The translations under genes and the position numbers were made by a program. Under the pieces are notes generated by a model. The model saw nothing but the letters and a program-made list of their open reading frames with translations, made no database searches and was not told the origin of the DNA. From contig NZ_RXHS01000013.1 in the NCBI RefSeq assembly GCF_004138125.1, positions 1-64,000 of the forward strand: 64,000 nucleotides of DNA. Reading direction: 5' to 3'. The DNA is from Seramator thermalis (GTDB taxonomy: Bacteria; Bacteroidota; Bacteroidia; Bacteroidales; Dysgonomonadaceae). Shown one piece after another: positions 1 to 9,498 of this stretch (the first letter of the stretch is position 1; every line of letters starts with the position of its first letter).

Positions 1-190
1 TCCCTGTGTTATAGGGTATTAGTCCGTCTTTCAACGGGTTATCCCCTTGTAGTAGGCAGGTTGCATACGCGTTACTCACCCGTGCGCCGGTCGCCACCCG
101 TGTATTGCTACACCGTGCTGCCCCTCGACTTGCATGTGTTAGGCCTGTCGCTAGCGTTCATCCTGAGCCAGGATCAAACTCTTCGTTGTA
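1..190 (-). rRNA. rrs: 16S ribosomal RNA, 5' end (partial)
   Basis: The reverse complement reads as the start of a Bacteroidetes 16S rRNA: the universal AGAGTTTGATCCTGGCTCAG primer site lies at about 163-182, followed by the helices leading into variable region V1/V2. Only about 190 bases are inside the window; the rest of the gene, and presumably the rRNA operon, lies to the left of base 1. The mature 5' end is placed near 190 by analogy with other 16S genes and may be off by several bases. Confidence 0.97.
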
Positions 191-362
191 TATTGTTTTT
201 TTGTTCCCTTGAACTTGCCATCTTTCGGCTTCTGTTCACTCTTAAAAAAAACCTTACCCCTTTACGAGTCAATCCACTTAAATTCGGCTCCTTCTTGTCA
301 CGACTTCTTTTCCTTTATATTCCGTCGTTCCTTCGTTTCTAATTGAACGGGTACCAATCTCT

Positions 363-382
363 CTTGTATCTTCCGATACAAG
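363..382 (-). other. Stem-loop in the 16S rRNA leader
   Basis: An 8-bp perfect inverted repeat (CTTGTATC / GATACAAG) has a four-base loop that reads GGAA in the transcript, a GNRA-type tetraloop. It lies between the rRNA promoters and the mature 16S 5' end, so it would be part of the precursor leader. A role in processing or leader folding is inference. Confidence 0.55.
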
Positions 383-492
383 CCTTGTATACTGCTTTGT
401 CTTAAAAAAAAACGTGTATGGAATGTTTTCAAAGATCTTCTTATCTCTCCTTCAGAACTCCGGATTAATCCGTTCGTCCTCAAAAGCGGGTG

Positions 493-524
493 CAAAGATA
501 GATACTATTTCCTTTCGGTCCAAA
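493..524 (-). promoter_or_regulatory. Proximal rRNA promoter (Bacteroidetes -33/-7 type)
   Basis: On the minus strand TTTG (521-524) is followed after 20 bases by TATCTTTG (493-500), an exact match to the Bacteroidetes consensus TTTG-N19-21-TAnnTTTG. Transcription would start near 485 and run through a leader of about 295 bases into 16S rRNA. Confidence 0.85.
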
Positions 525-662
525 TATTTTTTCGATCTTTTTTTTGAAAAAAAAATTTTGAATGAAATGATTTTGAATTTCAATTCATTAGGATCTATCA
601 GTCTTTCTAATCCTGTTCGTTGTCTCTTCAACGAACACCCGATTTTTTATCGGAAAGGGCTA

Positions 663-695
663 CAAAGATAATGCTTTTATATGATACCAAACAAA
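663..695 (-). promoter_or_regulatory. Distal rRNA promoter (Bacteroidetes -33/-7 type)
   Basis: A second TATCTTFG-class box, reading TATCTTTG on the minus strand at 663-670, has two overlapping-register TTTG copies upstream (688-691 and 692-695). The outer one gives a 21-base spacer. It lies 170 bases behind the proximal promoter, giving a tandem arrangement as is common for rRNA operons. Confidence 0.75.
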
Positions 696-967
696 CTTTT
701 CGAAATATTTTTTCGGATACCTTCAATTTAAATTTTAAAAATGGCTAATACCATAAAAATCAACAGGAAAATAAATTGAGGATTTTTCAAGTTGCGACTA
801 TAGGAAACGAAAATCATAAAAATTCCATTCGTATAGCAATCCTATTTATAATAAATGAGTGCGGGGTATTCTCTGAATGATGAATAAAAACGAATTTTGG
901 CAAGTCTGTACGTCGATTGAAAATTATCATGTAAATTTGCAATGACTAAACAAATCTATATAGAATA

Positions 968-3034
968 ATGAAAAAAGGACTATTTATGCTTACAACCATT
1001 TTTCTGCTTGCCGGCTGTAATGGCGGGAAAAAAGCAGAAACACAGCCTGCTACAACGGATGACGGCATCGATTCGACATTTGAATATCGGGTAGATCGGT
1101 TTGCCGATATTGAAATTCTTCGATATCCCGTACCCGGATTCAATAGTTTGTCGTTGCAACAAAAGGTACTTATCTACTATCTTTCCCAAGCGGCACTTGA
1201 AGGACGTGATATTCTCTGGGATCAGCACAATCGCTATAATTTGACAATTCGTCGGGTATGCGAAGGGGTTTATGAAAACTATATGGGCGACAAATCTACC
1301 GAAGACTGGAAAAATTTTGAGACCTATCTCAAACAAATTTGGATGGCCAACGGCATTCATCACCATTACTCGGAAGACAAAATATTGCCGAAATTTTCGA
1401 AAGAATATTTCTCAACTATCGTCAAATCGGTTGATCCGGGGCGAATGCCTTTCCGTGATGGGATGGCTGCCGATGAAACATTGACGGAAATTGTGCCTGT
1501 GATGTTCGATCCCAACATTATGCCCAAGCGAATGAATCAGGCTGCCGGAGTAGATTTGATAAAAACATCGGCGGTGAATTTTTACGAAGGTGTAACGCAA
1601 AAGGAAGTGGAGAATTTTTACAACAAGATGAAAAATCCCAACGATGCTACGCCTGTTTCTTACGGACTCAACAGCAAAGTGGTGAAAAAAGATGGTGTCG
1701 TTGCCGAACAAGTTTGGAAACAAGGTGGAATGTATGATAAAGCCATTACTCGAATTATCGGCTGGCTCGAAAAAGCAGCGGGCGTTGCCGAAAACGAACA
1801 GCAAAAGGCAGTCATCAATACCCTTATTGATTTTTACAAAACAGGTGATCTGAAAACATTTGACGATTATTCCATCAAATGGGTGTCGGATACAAGTTCG
1901 TACGTTGATTTTGTGAACGGATTTATCGAAACTTACGCCGATCCGCTTGGGATGAAAGGTTCGTGGGAATCGATTGTAAATTTCAAAAACATCGAAGCAA
2001 CCAAACGCACCGAAACTATCAGCGCAAATGCACAATGGTTTGAAGACAATTCACCAATCGATCCAAGATTCAAAAAATCGGAAGTGAAAGGTGTCTCGGC
2101 AAAAGTTATCACTGCCGCCATACTCGGTGGCGATTGCTACCCGGCAACGCCAATCGGAATTAACTTGCCAAATTCCAATTGGATACGTGCTCAACATGGC
2201 TCGAAATCGGTTACCATCGAAAATATCACATATGCTTACGACAAGGCTGCCGAAGGCAACGGATTCAACGAAGAATTTATGTGGAGCGACGACGAAAGAA
2301 CTCTTTCGAAAAAATATGGTTCACTGACAGACAATTTACACACAGACTTGCACGAATGTCTTGGTCACGGGTCGGGCAAGCTCCTTCCCGGCGTGGATGG
2401 CGATGCTCTGAAAGCCTACGGCTCTACATTGGAAGAGGCCCGTGCCGATTTATTTGCACTCTATTATCTGGGGGATCCCAAATTGGTGGAATTGAAATTG
2501 CTTCCCGACAACGAAGCCTATAAAAGCGAGTATTATGAATATATGATGAATGGTGCCATGACACAGCTCACACGCATCAAACCGGGAAAAACGATAGAAG
2601 AGGCTCACATGCGCAACCGTGCGCTCATCGCCAATTGGGTGATGGAAAAAGGGAAGGCCGATAGTGTAGTTGTATTCAAACAAAAAGAGGATAAAACATA
2701 CGTTGTCGTAAACGACTACGACAAATTACGAGATTTATTCGGAAAATTGTTGGCCGAAGTACAGCGTATTAAATCGGAAGGTGATTATGAAGCAGGAAAA
2801 AAACTTGTGGAAACCTACGGAGTGAAAGTCGATCCGAAACTCCACAAAGAAGTTCTTGCTCGATACGAAAAACTGAATCTTGCACCCTACAAAGGCTTCG
2901 TGAATCCGGTTTACAAACCCGTAACCGATGCTAATGGCAAAATCACCGACATTACTATTTCCTACGACGAAAACTACATTGATCAGCAATTGCGTTACTC
3001 GCGTCAGTATTCGGTATTGCCTCTCAAAAATTAA
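968..3034 (+). CDS. Dipeptidyl-peptidase III (M49) lipoprotein
   Basis: This zinc dipeptidyl peptidase of family M49 removes dipeptides from the N-termini of oligopeptides. The first zinc motif HECLGH spans residues 462-467. The second, EEARAD, spans 489-494, with Glu490 the expected third ligand. Both the HECLGH wording and the 28-residue spacing to the third ligand fit the Bacteroides-type enzymes, which are shorter in this segment than the human protein. A signal peptide ends in a good lipobox (LAG-Cys17), so the mature protein should be membrane-anchored and exported, unlike the cytosolic eukaryotic form. Length (688 aa) is normal for the bacterial branch. A TAnnTTTG box at 932-939 fits a promoter just upstream. 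A strong terminator follows. Confidence 0.93.
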   Translation: MKKGLFMLTTIFLLAGCNGGKKAETQPATTDDGIDSTFEYRVDRFADIEILRYPVPGFNSLSLQQKVLIYYLSQAALEGRDILWDQHNRYNLTIRRVCEGVYENYMGDKSTEDWKNFETYLKQIWMANGIHHHYSEDKILPKFSKEYFSTIVKSVDPGRMPFRDGMAADETLTEIVPVMFDPNIMPKRMNQAAGVDLIKTSAVNFYEGVTQKEVENFYNKMKNPNDATPVSYGLNSKVVKKDGVVAEQVWKQGGMYDKAITRIIGWLEKAAGVAENEQQKAVINTLIDFYKTGDLKTFDDYSIKWVSDTSSYVDFVNGFIETYADPLGMKGSWESIVNFKNIEATKRTETISANAQWFEDNSPIDPRFKKSEVKGVSAKVITAAILGGDCYPATPIGINLPNSNWIRAQHGSKSVTIENITYAYDKAAEGNGFNEEFMWSDDERTLSKKYGSLTDNLHTDLHECLGHGSGKLLPGVDGDALKAYGSTLEEARADLFALYYLGDPKLVELKLLPDNEAYKSEYYEYMMNGAMTQLTRIKPGKTIEEAHMRNRALIANWVMEKGKADSVVVFKQKEDKTYVVVNDYDKLRDLFGKLLAEVQRIKSEGDYEAGKKLVETYGVKVDPKLHKEVLARYEKLNLAPYKGFVNPVYKPVTDANGKITDITISYDENYIDQQLRYSRQYSVLPLKN

Positions 3035-3062
3035 CGATCGACAAGCATCCAATATACTCGGA

Positions 3063-3098
3063 TAAGCGTTTTGGATCATCTGAAACGCTTATTTTATT
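3063..3098 (+). terminator. Rho-independent terminator after the M49 peptidase gene
   Basis: A 9-bp perfect stem (3063-3071 with 3083-3091) has a loop of about 11 bases, partly closable by a wobble pair, and is followed directly by TTTTATT. It lies 29 bases after the peptidase stop codon and before folC. Confidence 0.85.
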
Positions 3099-3135
3099 GA
3101 TGCCTCATCAAAAAACAAATTCATAAAACGGAAAA

Positions 3136-4434
3136 ATGACTTATCAGGAAACGCTCGATTATCTCTATCGCCAGATGCCCGAATATCAACGTATCGGCCA
3201 TTTGGCTTACAAACCAGGCCTCGGCAACAGTCTCCTGCTCGACGAACTGTTTGGCCATCCTCATCGCAAATTCAAAACCATTCACGTTGGCGGAACAAAC
3301 GGAAAAGGCTCTATCTCCCATCTGTTGGCAGCTGTTCTCCGGCAATCCGGCTACAACGTAGGACTATATACTTCTCCGCATTTGATAGATTTTCGAGAGC
3401 GCATTCGTGTCAATGGTGAAATGATTGACAAACAATACGTGATTGACTTTGTGGAAAAATACAGAAGTGAATTCGAACCCGTGATGCCTTCGTTCTTTGA
3501 GCTGAGCATGGAAATGGCTTTTCTGTATTTTACAGAGCAAAAAGTGGATGTAGCCGTGATTGAAGTAGGCCTGGGCGGACGATTGGACAGTACAAATATT
3601 ATTTCGCCCGACTTGAGTATCATTACCAACATCGGATTTGATCACATGAAATATTTGGGCAACACCTTGCCCAAAATCGCAGACGAAAAAGCCGGAATCA
3701 TCAAGCCGCACACGCCGGTGGTGATTGGCGAGATAGAGCAGGATGACGTGCAGAAAGTATTTGTAGATAAAGCCAAGTCGGTGGAAGCGAAAATCATTTT
3801 TGCCGAAAAGGCAATGCCCGACTACAGCGCACAACCGAATAATGGCAAATGGCTCATACAAAGCAATATATATAGAAATCTGACTAACGAACTGGGCGGA
3901 TTTGCGCAGGAGAAAAATTCGAAAACAGTGCTTGTGGCCATCGAAGAATTGAGAACACTGGGATATAATATTCCAACCGAAGCTGTTTACAAGGGATTCG
4001 AAAACGTAACCCGTCTGACCGGACTAATGGGGCGCTGGCAAGTTTTGCAGGAAAAACCGAAAGTGATTTGCGATACAGGACACAATGCTCATGGCATTCG
4101 CTATGTTGCCCGCCAACTCGAAACGGAAAAATATCATCAGCTGCGAATAGTTATCGGAATGTCCAACGATAAAGATGTAGATGCAGTGCTGTCGCTATTG
4201 CCCAAGCATGCAACCTGCTATTTCACTCGAGCTTCAGTGGACAGAGCTCTCGACGAAAAAATACTCGCGACCAAAGCTTCCGGCTTCGGATTGAAGGGTG
4301 ATGCGTTTCACACTGTGGCCGATGCCGTTGCAGCAGCAAAAAATGATTCCGCCGACAACGATCTTATCTTTATCGGCGGAAGCAATTTTGTAGTAGCCGA
4401 TGCACTTCCCCTATTTTTCCCCTCAATAGAGTAG
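3136..4434 (+). CDS. folC: Folylpolyglutamate synthase / dihydrofolate synthase
   Basis: A cytosolic ATP-dependent ligase that joins glutamate to dihydropteroate and/or lengthens the folate polyglutamate tail. The Mur-ligase-type phosphate-binding loop GGTNGKGS is at residues 52-59. Further family landmarks are the SPHL segment, the VEVGLGGRLDSTN block and the DTGHNAHG block near residue 315. Length (432 aa) is typical for FolC. It sits alone behind a terminator. Its last 12 bases overlap the end of the convergent small lipoprotein gene on the other strand. Confidence 0.95.
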   Translation: MTYQETLDYLYRQMPEYQRIGHLAYKPGLGNSLLLDELFGHPHRKFKTIHVGGTNGKGSISHLLAAVLRQSGYNVGLYTSPHLIDFRERIRVNGEMIDKQYVIDFVEKYRSEFEPVMPSFFELSMEMAFLYFTEQKVDVAVIEVGLGGRLDSTNIISPDLSIITNIGFDHMKYLGNTLPKIADEKAGIIKPHTPVVIGEIEQDDVQKVFVDKAKSVEAKIIFAEKAMPDYSAQPNNGKWLIQSNIYRNLTNELGGFAQEKNSKTVLVAIEELRTLGYNIPTEAVYKGFENVTRLTGLMGRWQVLQEKPKVICDTGHNAHGIRYVARQLETEKYHQLRIVIGMSNDKDVDAVLSLLPKHATCYFTRASVDRALDEKILATKASGFGLKGDAFHTVADAVAAAKNDSADNDLIFIGGSNFVVADALPLFFPSIE

Positions 4435-4902
4435 AACTATTCGGAAAGCATAATTTTGCTGAGCATCGGGATCTTTATACAAATCCGATTCCTTTATAAA
4501 GAAAGCAACCGTACTCGGGTTCCCGAGTTGATAGTCGCAACTGATGGTTTCAGTGAAAATATTTCCGTTGCCGTCACTCCATGTTTCTACATAAGGCAAA
4601 AGTTTCTGCACTTCGCCGGAGTCTTGTGTTCTCAAAAACAAATAAGCAAGCTGTGCCCCTTCTTCGTAAATATTCGAGGTGAGTTCGGGCAAACTTTTGA
4701 CGGCCTCCCACTGCGATTTGTTATCGTTCCATATCCAATCCTCCTTACTTACGGCGATATTCACAATTGTCCATTGTCCCTCCAACGAATTGTTGATCAT
4801 TTGCTGCACTTCATAGTCGGTCAACGTATCATCCGTGGAACAGCCAAATCCTAAAAATAGTCCCGCAATTGCCAATGTGGCATTCATTAACTTTCTTTTC
4901 AT
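4423..4902 (-). CDS. Small putative lipoprotein, unknown function
   Basis: I do not recognise a family. The 159-residue product starts with a short basic, hydrophobic leader and a cysteine at residue 21 (GFG-Cys, an imperfect lipobox because the -3 residue is Gly). The mature part is hydrophilic and acidic, with regular spacing of Trp and aromatic residues (QWTIVNIAVSKEDWIW), as in small beta-sheet, lipocalin-like secreted proteins of Bacteroidetes; that likeness is an impression only. The 3' end overlaps folC by 12 bases in convergent orientation. Confidence 0.7.
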   Translation of the reverse strand: MKRKLMNATLAIAGLFLGFGCSTDDTLTDYEVQQMINNSLEGQWTIVNIAVSKEDWIWNDNKSQWEAVKSLPELTSNIYEEGAQLAYLFLRTQDSGEVQKLLPYVETWSDGNGNIFTETISCDYQLGNPSTVAFFIKESDLYKDPDAQQNYAFRIVLLY

Positions 4903-5068
4903 ATTCGATCTTATTAATATTATGATTTTCTGACAACAAGAATCAACAATAGTTTAATGAGTGCAAACTTTTTGAAACGAATGTTCAAGACTTGCTCTCA
5001 CTTTGACTTTATACTTATAATACTTCTTATATCCTGCCGGATAGCAAATTTTCGATATCGCGAAAATA

Positions 5069-8000
5069 CTATTCTTCCATCAATTTACTCGGCGTAATAT
5101 TAAATTGCTGTGTGAAGCAACGAGTAAAATATTTCGGATCGTTGAATCCAACTTCATAAGCAATATCCGAAATGGTCTTATTGTTGGTTCCCTTGTTGTG
5201 AAGAATGAGATTGTAAGCCAAATTCAGCCGATAAATGCGAATAAATTGTCCGGCAGATTTTCCACTCAACGCATTAAGTTTCTTATTCAACAAAGATTTG
5301 CTGACATTCATTGCTTCCACAAAATCGCCAACATCAAATGACGGATTTTGATAATTTTGTTTCATAATTTCGAGCACCTTATCCATGAATTTTTTGTCTT
5401 TCGACTCTTCACTCAATTCGAGTACCGAAGTATCCATTTCGTTTGTCATTCGTTTTTGATACCGATCTCTTGCTTTCAGCATATTTTGTATGCGCGCCAA
5501 CAGAACATCTTCGTTGAAAGGTTTTACTAAATAAGAATCTACCCCAAGACGATAACTTTCAGTTCGAGTTTTATCTGACGATTTGGCCGTAAGCATCAAA
5601 AATGGAATATGCGAAAGCTCAATATTCTCTTTCACCCTCTTCGATAATTCCAAACCATCCATAACAGGCATCATCAAATCGCTGATAATAAAATCAATGT
5701 CGTGTTTTTGCAAAATAGTCAGTGCTTCTTCACCGTTAGCCGCTTCTATGGTATTATAGTATGGATTCAGAATCGAAGAAATGTATCTTCCCATATCGAT
5801 ATTGTCTTCCACAATTAGGAAGGTGAGTTTGTCCGTGCTCCATTCTTTGTAATTTTTTTTGTCATTCGCAGCGTCATTCTGATTGACGGAAATTGACTGA
5901 CTTGACACAGATTCGGACGAACTTGGATTTGTCCTATGCAACGGCAAAACAATTCTAAAAGTGCTTCCTCCTGTTTTATTGTTCTTTGCCCAAATATTTC
6001 CCCCAAGCATTTCTATGATTTGCTTGCACAAATATAATCCTATGCCCGTTCCACTTTGCCCATGAACAGGATAACGTAAATGATTCCGACTTTGATAAAA
6101 ACGTTTGAATATTTGATCCAAATCTTCCTCCGGGATGCCCATTCCCGAATCTTTTACGCCAATATATAATTTTTCGTATTGCGAGTTTGATTTATCTTTG
6201 AATGATTTGACGTATAGGGTTATTAATCGGCCGTCAGGCGTATATTTTATGGCATTCGACAACAAATTTGTAAGTATTTTGTGCAAAGCTTCTTCATCGT
6301 AAAAAAATTCAGGTTCCGGCAAATCACACACTATCCTCAATTCGAGATTCCGTTCGTTCAACTGAAATGCAAACTGTTCACAAAGCGATTTCAAGAAAAA
6401 TTCGAAATTTCCACGCTGATAATTTATTTCCGTCCTTTTGGATTCAATTTTCTGAAAATCCATCAATTGATTGATCAGCGAAAGCAAATATTTCGAATTA
6501 CGCTCCGCAAAATTAAGCTGCTCGATGACGTATGGGTTTGTACTCAACCGCAAGGCTCGTTCGACGGGGCCGGTAATCAAAGTAATCGGAGTACGAAATT
6601 CGTGAGACAAATTGGTAAAGAAATCCAATCGTTCCTGATTCATTTTCTGCACTTTTCGCGACATATCAACAATCTGTTGTTTTTGACGTAAGATTTCCTC
6701 TTTTTGTTGATTGAGGGCAACATTTTGTTGCGCCAATTCAAATTTTTGCTTTGTCAGTATTTCATTTTGATTTTCAAGTTGTTGGGTTCTGTCTTCTACT
6801 ATTTTCTCCATTTTTTTGTGCTGCTCTTCATACGACCGGATACGCCAAAAATACCACGACAAAATCAGAAAAATCACAAAAGCGATAATCATCGATTTAA
6901 ACCAGAATGTCTTATAAAAAAAGGGTTTTATTCGAATTTCAAATTGTGTTATCTCGCCATAATCTTTCCGGTTTTTGGGCGTATATTTCACCTGAAAAGT
7001 ATATTTGCCGGCCGGCAAATTCATATATGCCACAGAATGCTCGTTTTTAGGCAGCTCAATCCAATTTTCATCATAACCCGAAAGTCGATAAGAATAAACA
7101 TAATTATATATTGAAGAGTAATTTAATGCCGAAAAACTTATCTTGAACGATCTTTCTTTTTCGTGGATCGCCATACGATCGCTGATCGAAATATCCGAAT
7201 CGATAAATTTTCCGGGAAAAACCGGTTGATTATTTACGATCAGATTTGTCAAGGTTACCTTATATTTTTTTACGTTCGAAAAAATAGATGTTGCATCAAT
7301 GCCGATTAACCCATCCACAGTGCCAAAATATAACGTTCCATCGCTGCTTTTACAATATGCATTCCAATAAAACTGATTACTGCCCAATCCGTCTTCTTTG
7401 TATAAATTTGAAAATTGGAAATTTTTGCGGTCAAGAAAAGACAATCCGTTATTCGTGCTAATCCACAAATTACCCGAATCGTCTTCCACAATGCCTTTCA
7501 CATTGTTGCTTACCAAGCCGTCGGCCATTGTATAAGCTTTGAACGAAACCTCGCCCTGATTGTCGATTATACGTTTATACAAGCCAAAGCCATCGCTTCC
7601 CAGCCATAAAATGCCTTTGCTGTCAAGATAAATGCAGGTAATTTTATCGATTAATCGCGACTGAGGATCGTCCAATTTATATTTGTAGTGCTTATACGAG
7701 AAATAATTATCGCTGCCGCGATTCAAATTTATTGCATAAACACCTTCGGCGCAACCAATCCATAATTGGTTTTTTTCATCAATCGCCGAACCAACAATAC
7801 CACTGATGGCATTTGACGATTGGTCGCCAAACGGAACTTTCAACGTTTCTGTATTCAAGTCGTAGAAATATAATCCTTGATTCGTTCCCAGCCACATGCC
7901 CCGATTGAGTTTGTCATACTGAAGCGCACCGACAAAATCAATCAAAAAACCTGCTTCGCTCGAAGAATTCAGGTATTTGGAGGCGGGTTTCGCCGGATTT

Positions 8001-9334
8001 TTTCTATCCAGTAACGTAACACCGTTTCCCCATGTCCCCACCCAAAGGCGATCTTTATCGTCGATACTCAATGCACTTACCGAATTATGGCTCAAGTGCG
8101 CAGACGAAGTCGTTGTAAAATGTTCGAAAAATTTTTCTCCACGCTTTTTCAGATTCAAGCCCCCTTCAACAGTTCCCACCCACAAATTTCCATCCTGATC
8201 TTCCAAAATCGAGTTTACAGGATTCTTGGAAATGCTGCCGGGCATATTTTCTTGATGCGTATAAATTTTCACGAAACTATTTCGAGGCGAGATTTTATTC
8301 ACTCCACCGGTTTCCGTTCCTACCCAAAGAACATCTCCCGACGAATACAGACAGTTCACAAAATTACTGTTCAACATGATTTTAGTCGTGATTTTGTCCT
8401 GACAGATGCGCTCAAATTGATCGGTTGACGGCTGATAAATATTTATGCCGTTAAATGTTGAGGCAATCAGTATTTTGGAAGGAGTAACACACAAATCGGT
8501 TATAAAGTCCTGCGATATCGATCGCTCATCAGCCTCGTCATGTACGTATATTTTTACGGCATCTTCGTTTTTATAATATCGGCATAAACCTCTGTCTGTT
8601 GCAATCCATACTTCATTTTCTTTCAACAGGATTTTATTAATCCTTGTATTGCGCCGAAAAATCAGTTTTTGAGAAACCGATTGTGTTCTTATCAAATGCC
8701 TGCCGTTGTCAACATACGTTTTTAAAATTTCGTCATTTACACCTATCCAAATATTTCCATCACCATCGATATCGGACAAAGCAATATATCTCACGGGCTG
8801 ATTGTCTATTTTCAGTTTGAAAACCGTTTCGATTTCACCATCTGCATTCAAATCAATCTTATATAACGTATTTATCGAAAATAACCAAAAATCGCCTTTC
8901 GAATCTTTCTCCAGATTAAGAATAGGTTGCTTTAAAAAAGAAAAATCAAAATCGCTATTCTTAAACAAATCCACAAGTTTCTGTTCGGCAAACGACAACA
9001 CATCCAATCCACCATCCGAAGCAATCCACAGTCTTCCAAAATCATCCTCGCATACCCTGTGCACAAAGTTTCCTTTCAAATTGACGGGAAAACTGTTCAT
9101 GGAATAATGAACAAATTCATAACCGTCAAATCGCGAAAGGCCGCCTCCGGTAGCAAACCAGACAAATCCGAGTCTGTCTTGATAAATATCGTCAACATAA
9201 TTGTGCATCAATCCATCATCCATTTCAATATAATCGAGTAGGAAATCATCGGAAGTGAAATTTTGAGCCAAGCACAAAAACGAGGACAACAAAAGCAATA
9301 ACGTTAAAGTAAAATAAGGCCGCATGTTCAACAT
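5069..9334 (-). CDS. Hybrid two-component system sensor-regulator (HTCS)
   Basis: One polypeptide combines all parts of a Bacteroidetes polysaccharide-sensing HTCS. It has a signal peptide, a long periplasmic two-bladed propeller region of Reg_prop repeats (many LWIGT/LWVGT motifs), a Y_Y_Y domain, one transmembrane helix, a coiled coil, a histidine kinase (H-box LSHEFRTPITLI), an ATPase domain (NLLSNAIKYTP), a receiver domain (IISDLMMPVMDG) and a C-terminal AraC-type helix-turn-helix. Counted from the longest frame start at 9391, the phospho-acceptor His is residue 930 and the receiver Asp 1238. I prefer a start at Met20 or Met23 of that frame (9334 or 9325), directly before RPYFTLTLLLLLSSFLCLAQ, because the earlier residues spoil the signal peptide. 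It diverges from the arabinan enzymes and very probably controls them. Confidence 0.94.
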   Translation of the reverse strand: MLNMRPYFTLTLLLLLSSFLCLAQNFTSDDFLLDYIEMDDGLMHNYVDDIYQDRLGFVWFATGGGLSRFDGYEFVHYSMNSFPVNLKGNFVHRVCEDDFGRLWIASDGGLDVLSFAEQKLVDLFKNSDFDFSFLKQPILNLEKDSKGDFWLFSINTLYKIDLNADGEIETVFKLKIDNQPVRYIALSDIDGDGNIWIGVNDEILKTYVDNGRHLIRTQSVSQKLIFRRNTRINKILLKENEVWIATDRGLCRYYKNEDAVKIYVHDEADERSISQDFITDLCVTPSKILIASTFNGINIYQPSTDQFERICQDKITTKIMLNSNFVNCLYSSGDVLWVGTETGGVNKISPRNSFVKIYTHQENMPGSISKNPVNSILEDQDGNLWVGTVEGGLNLKKRGEKFFEHFTTTSSAHLSHNSVSALSIDDKDRLWVGTWGNGVTLLDRKNPAKPASKYLNSSSEAGFLIDFVGALQYDKLNRGMWLGTNQGLYFYDLNTETLKVPFGDQSSNAISGIVGSAIDEKNQLWIGCAEGVYAINLNRGSDNYFSYKHYKYKLDDPQSRLIDKITCIYLDSKGILWLGSDGFGLYKRIIDNQGEVSFKAYTMADGLVSNNVKGIVEDDSGNLWISTNNGLSFLDRKNFQFSNLYKEDGLGSNQFYWNAYCKSSDGTLYFGTVDGLIGIDATSIFSNVKKYKVTLTNLIVNNQPVFPGKFIDSDISISDRMAIHEKERSFKISFSALNYSSIYNYVYSYRLSGYDENWIELPKNEHSVAYMNLPAGKYTFQVKYTPKNRKDYGEITQFEIRIKPFFYKTFWFKSMIIAFVIFLILSWYFWRIRSYEEQHKKMEKIVEDRTQQLENQNEILTKQKFELAQQNVALNQQKEEILRQKQQIVDMSRKVQKMNQERLDFFTNLSHEFRTPITLITGPVERALRLSTNPYVIEQLNFAERNSKYLLSLINQLMDFQKIESKRTEINYQRGNFEFFLKSLCEQFAFQLNERNLELRIVCDLPEPEFFYDEEALHKILTNLLSNAIKYTPDGRLITLYVKSFKDKSNSQYEKLYIGVKDSGMGIPEEDLDQIFKRFYQSRNHLRYPVHGQSGTGIGLYLCKQIIEMLGGNIWAKNNKTGGSTFRIVLPLHRTNPSSSESVSSQSISVNQNDAANDKKNYKEWSTDKLTFLIVEDNIDMGRYISSILNPYYNTIEAANGEEALTILQKHDIDFIISDLMMPVMDGLELSKRVKENIELSHIPFLMLTAKSSDKTRTESYRLGVDSYLVKPFNEDVLLARIQNMLKARDRYQKRMTNEMDTSVLELSEESKDKKFMDKVLEIMKQNYQNPSFDVGDFVEAMNVSKSLLNKKLNALSGKSAGQFIRIYRLNLAYNLILHNKGTNNKTISDIAYEVGFNDPKYFTRCFTQQFNITPSKLMEE

Positions 9335-9498
9335 ATGAAATCGAAGGTGTTTGCACAAAATTAGAATAAAAAAAGAATTGACTGAAAGCATAAATCATGT
9401 TTTTAAGCAAAAACGCAATTTATCCACCATGTGTGTTCATATCTCCTCCTGTAATAAGTAAACAAGCCGTTTATTTGCCATATTATAATTTTTGCATG

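Noticed and set aside
61-671. Open frames on both strands in the 16S rRNA and its leader
   Set aside because: They lie in rRNA or its promoter region and have no protein-like composition or start signals.
9397-9498. Upstream extension of the GH43 lipoprotein
   Set aside because: The 34 added residues hide the clear lipoprotein signal peptide that starts at 9499.
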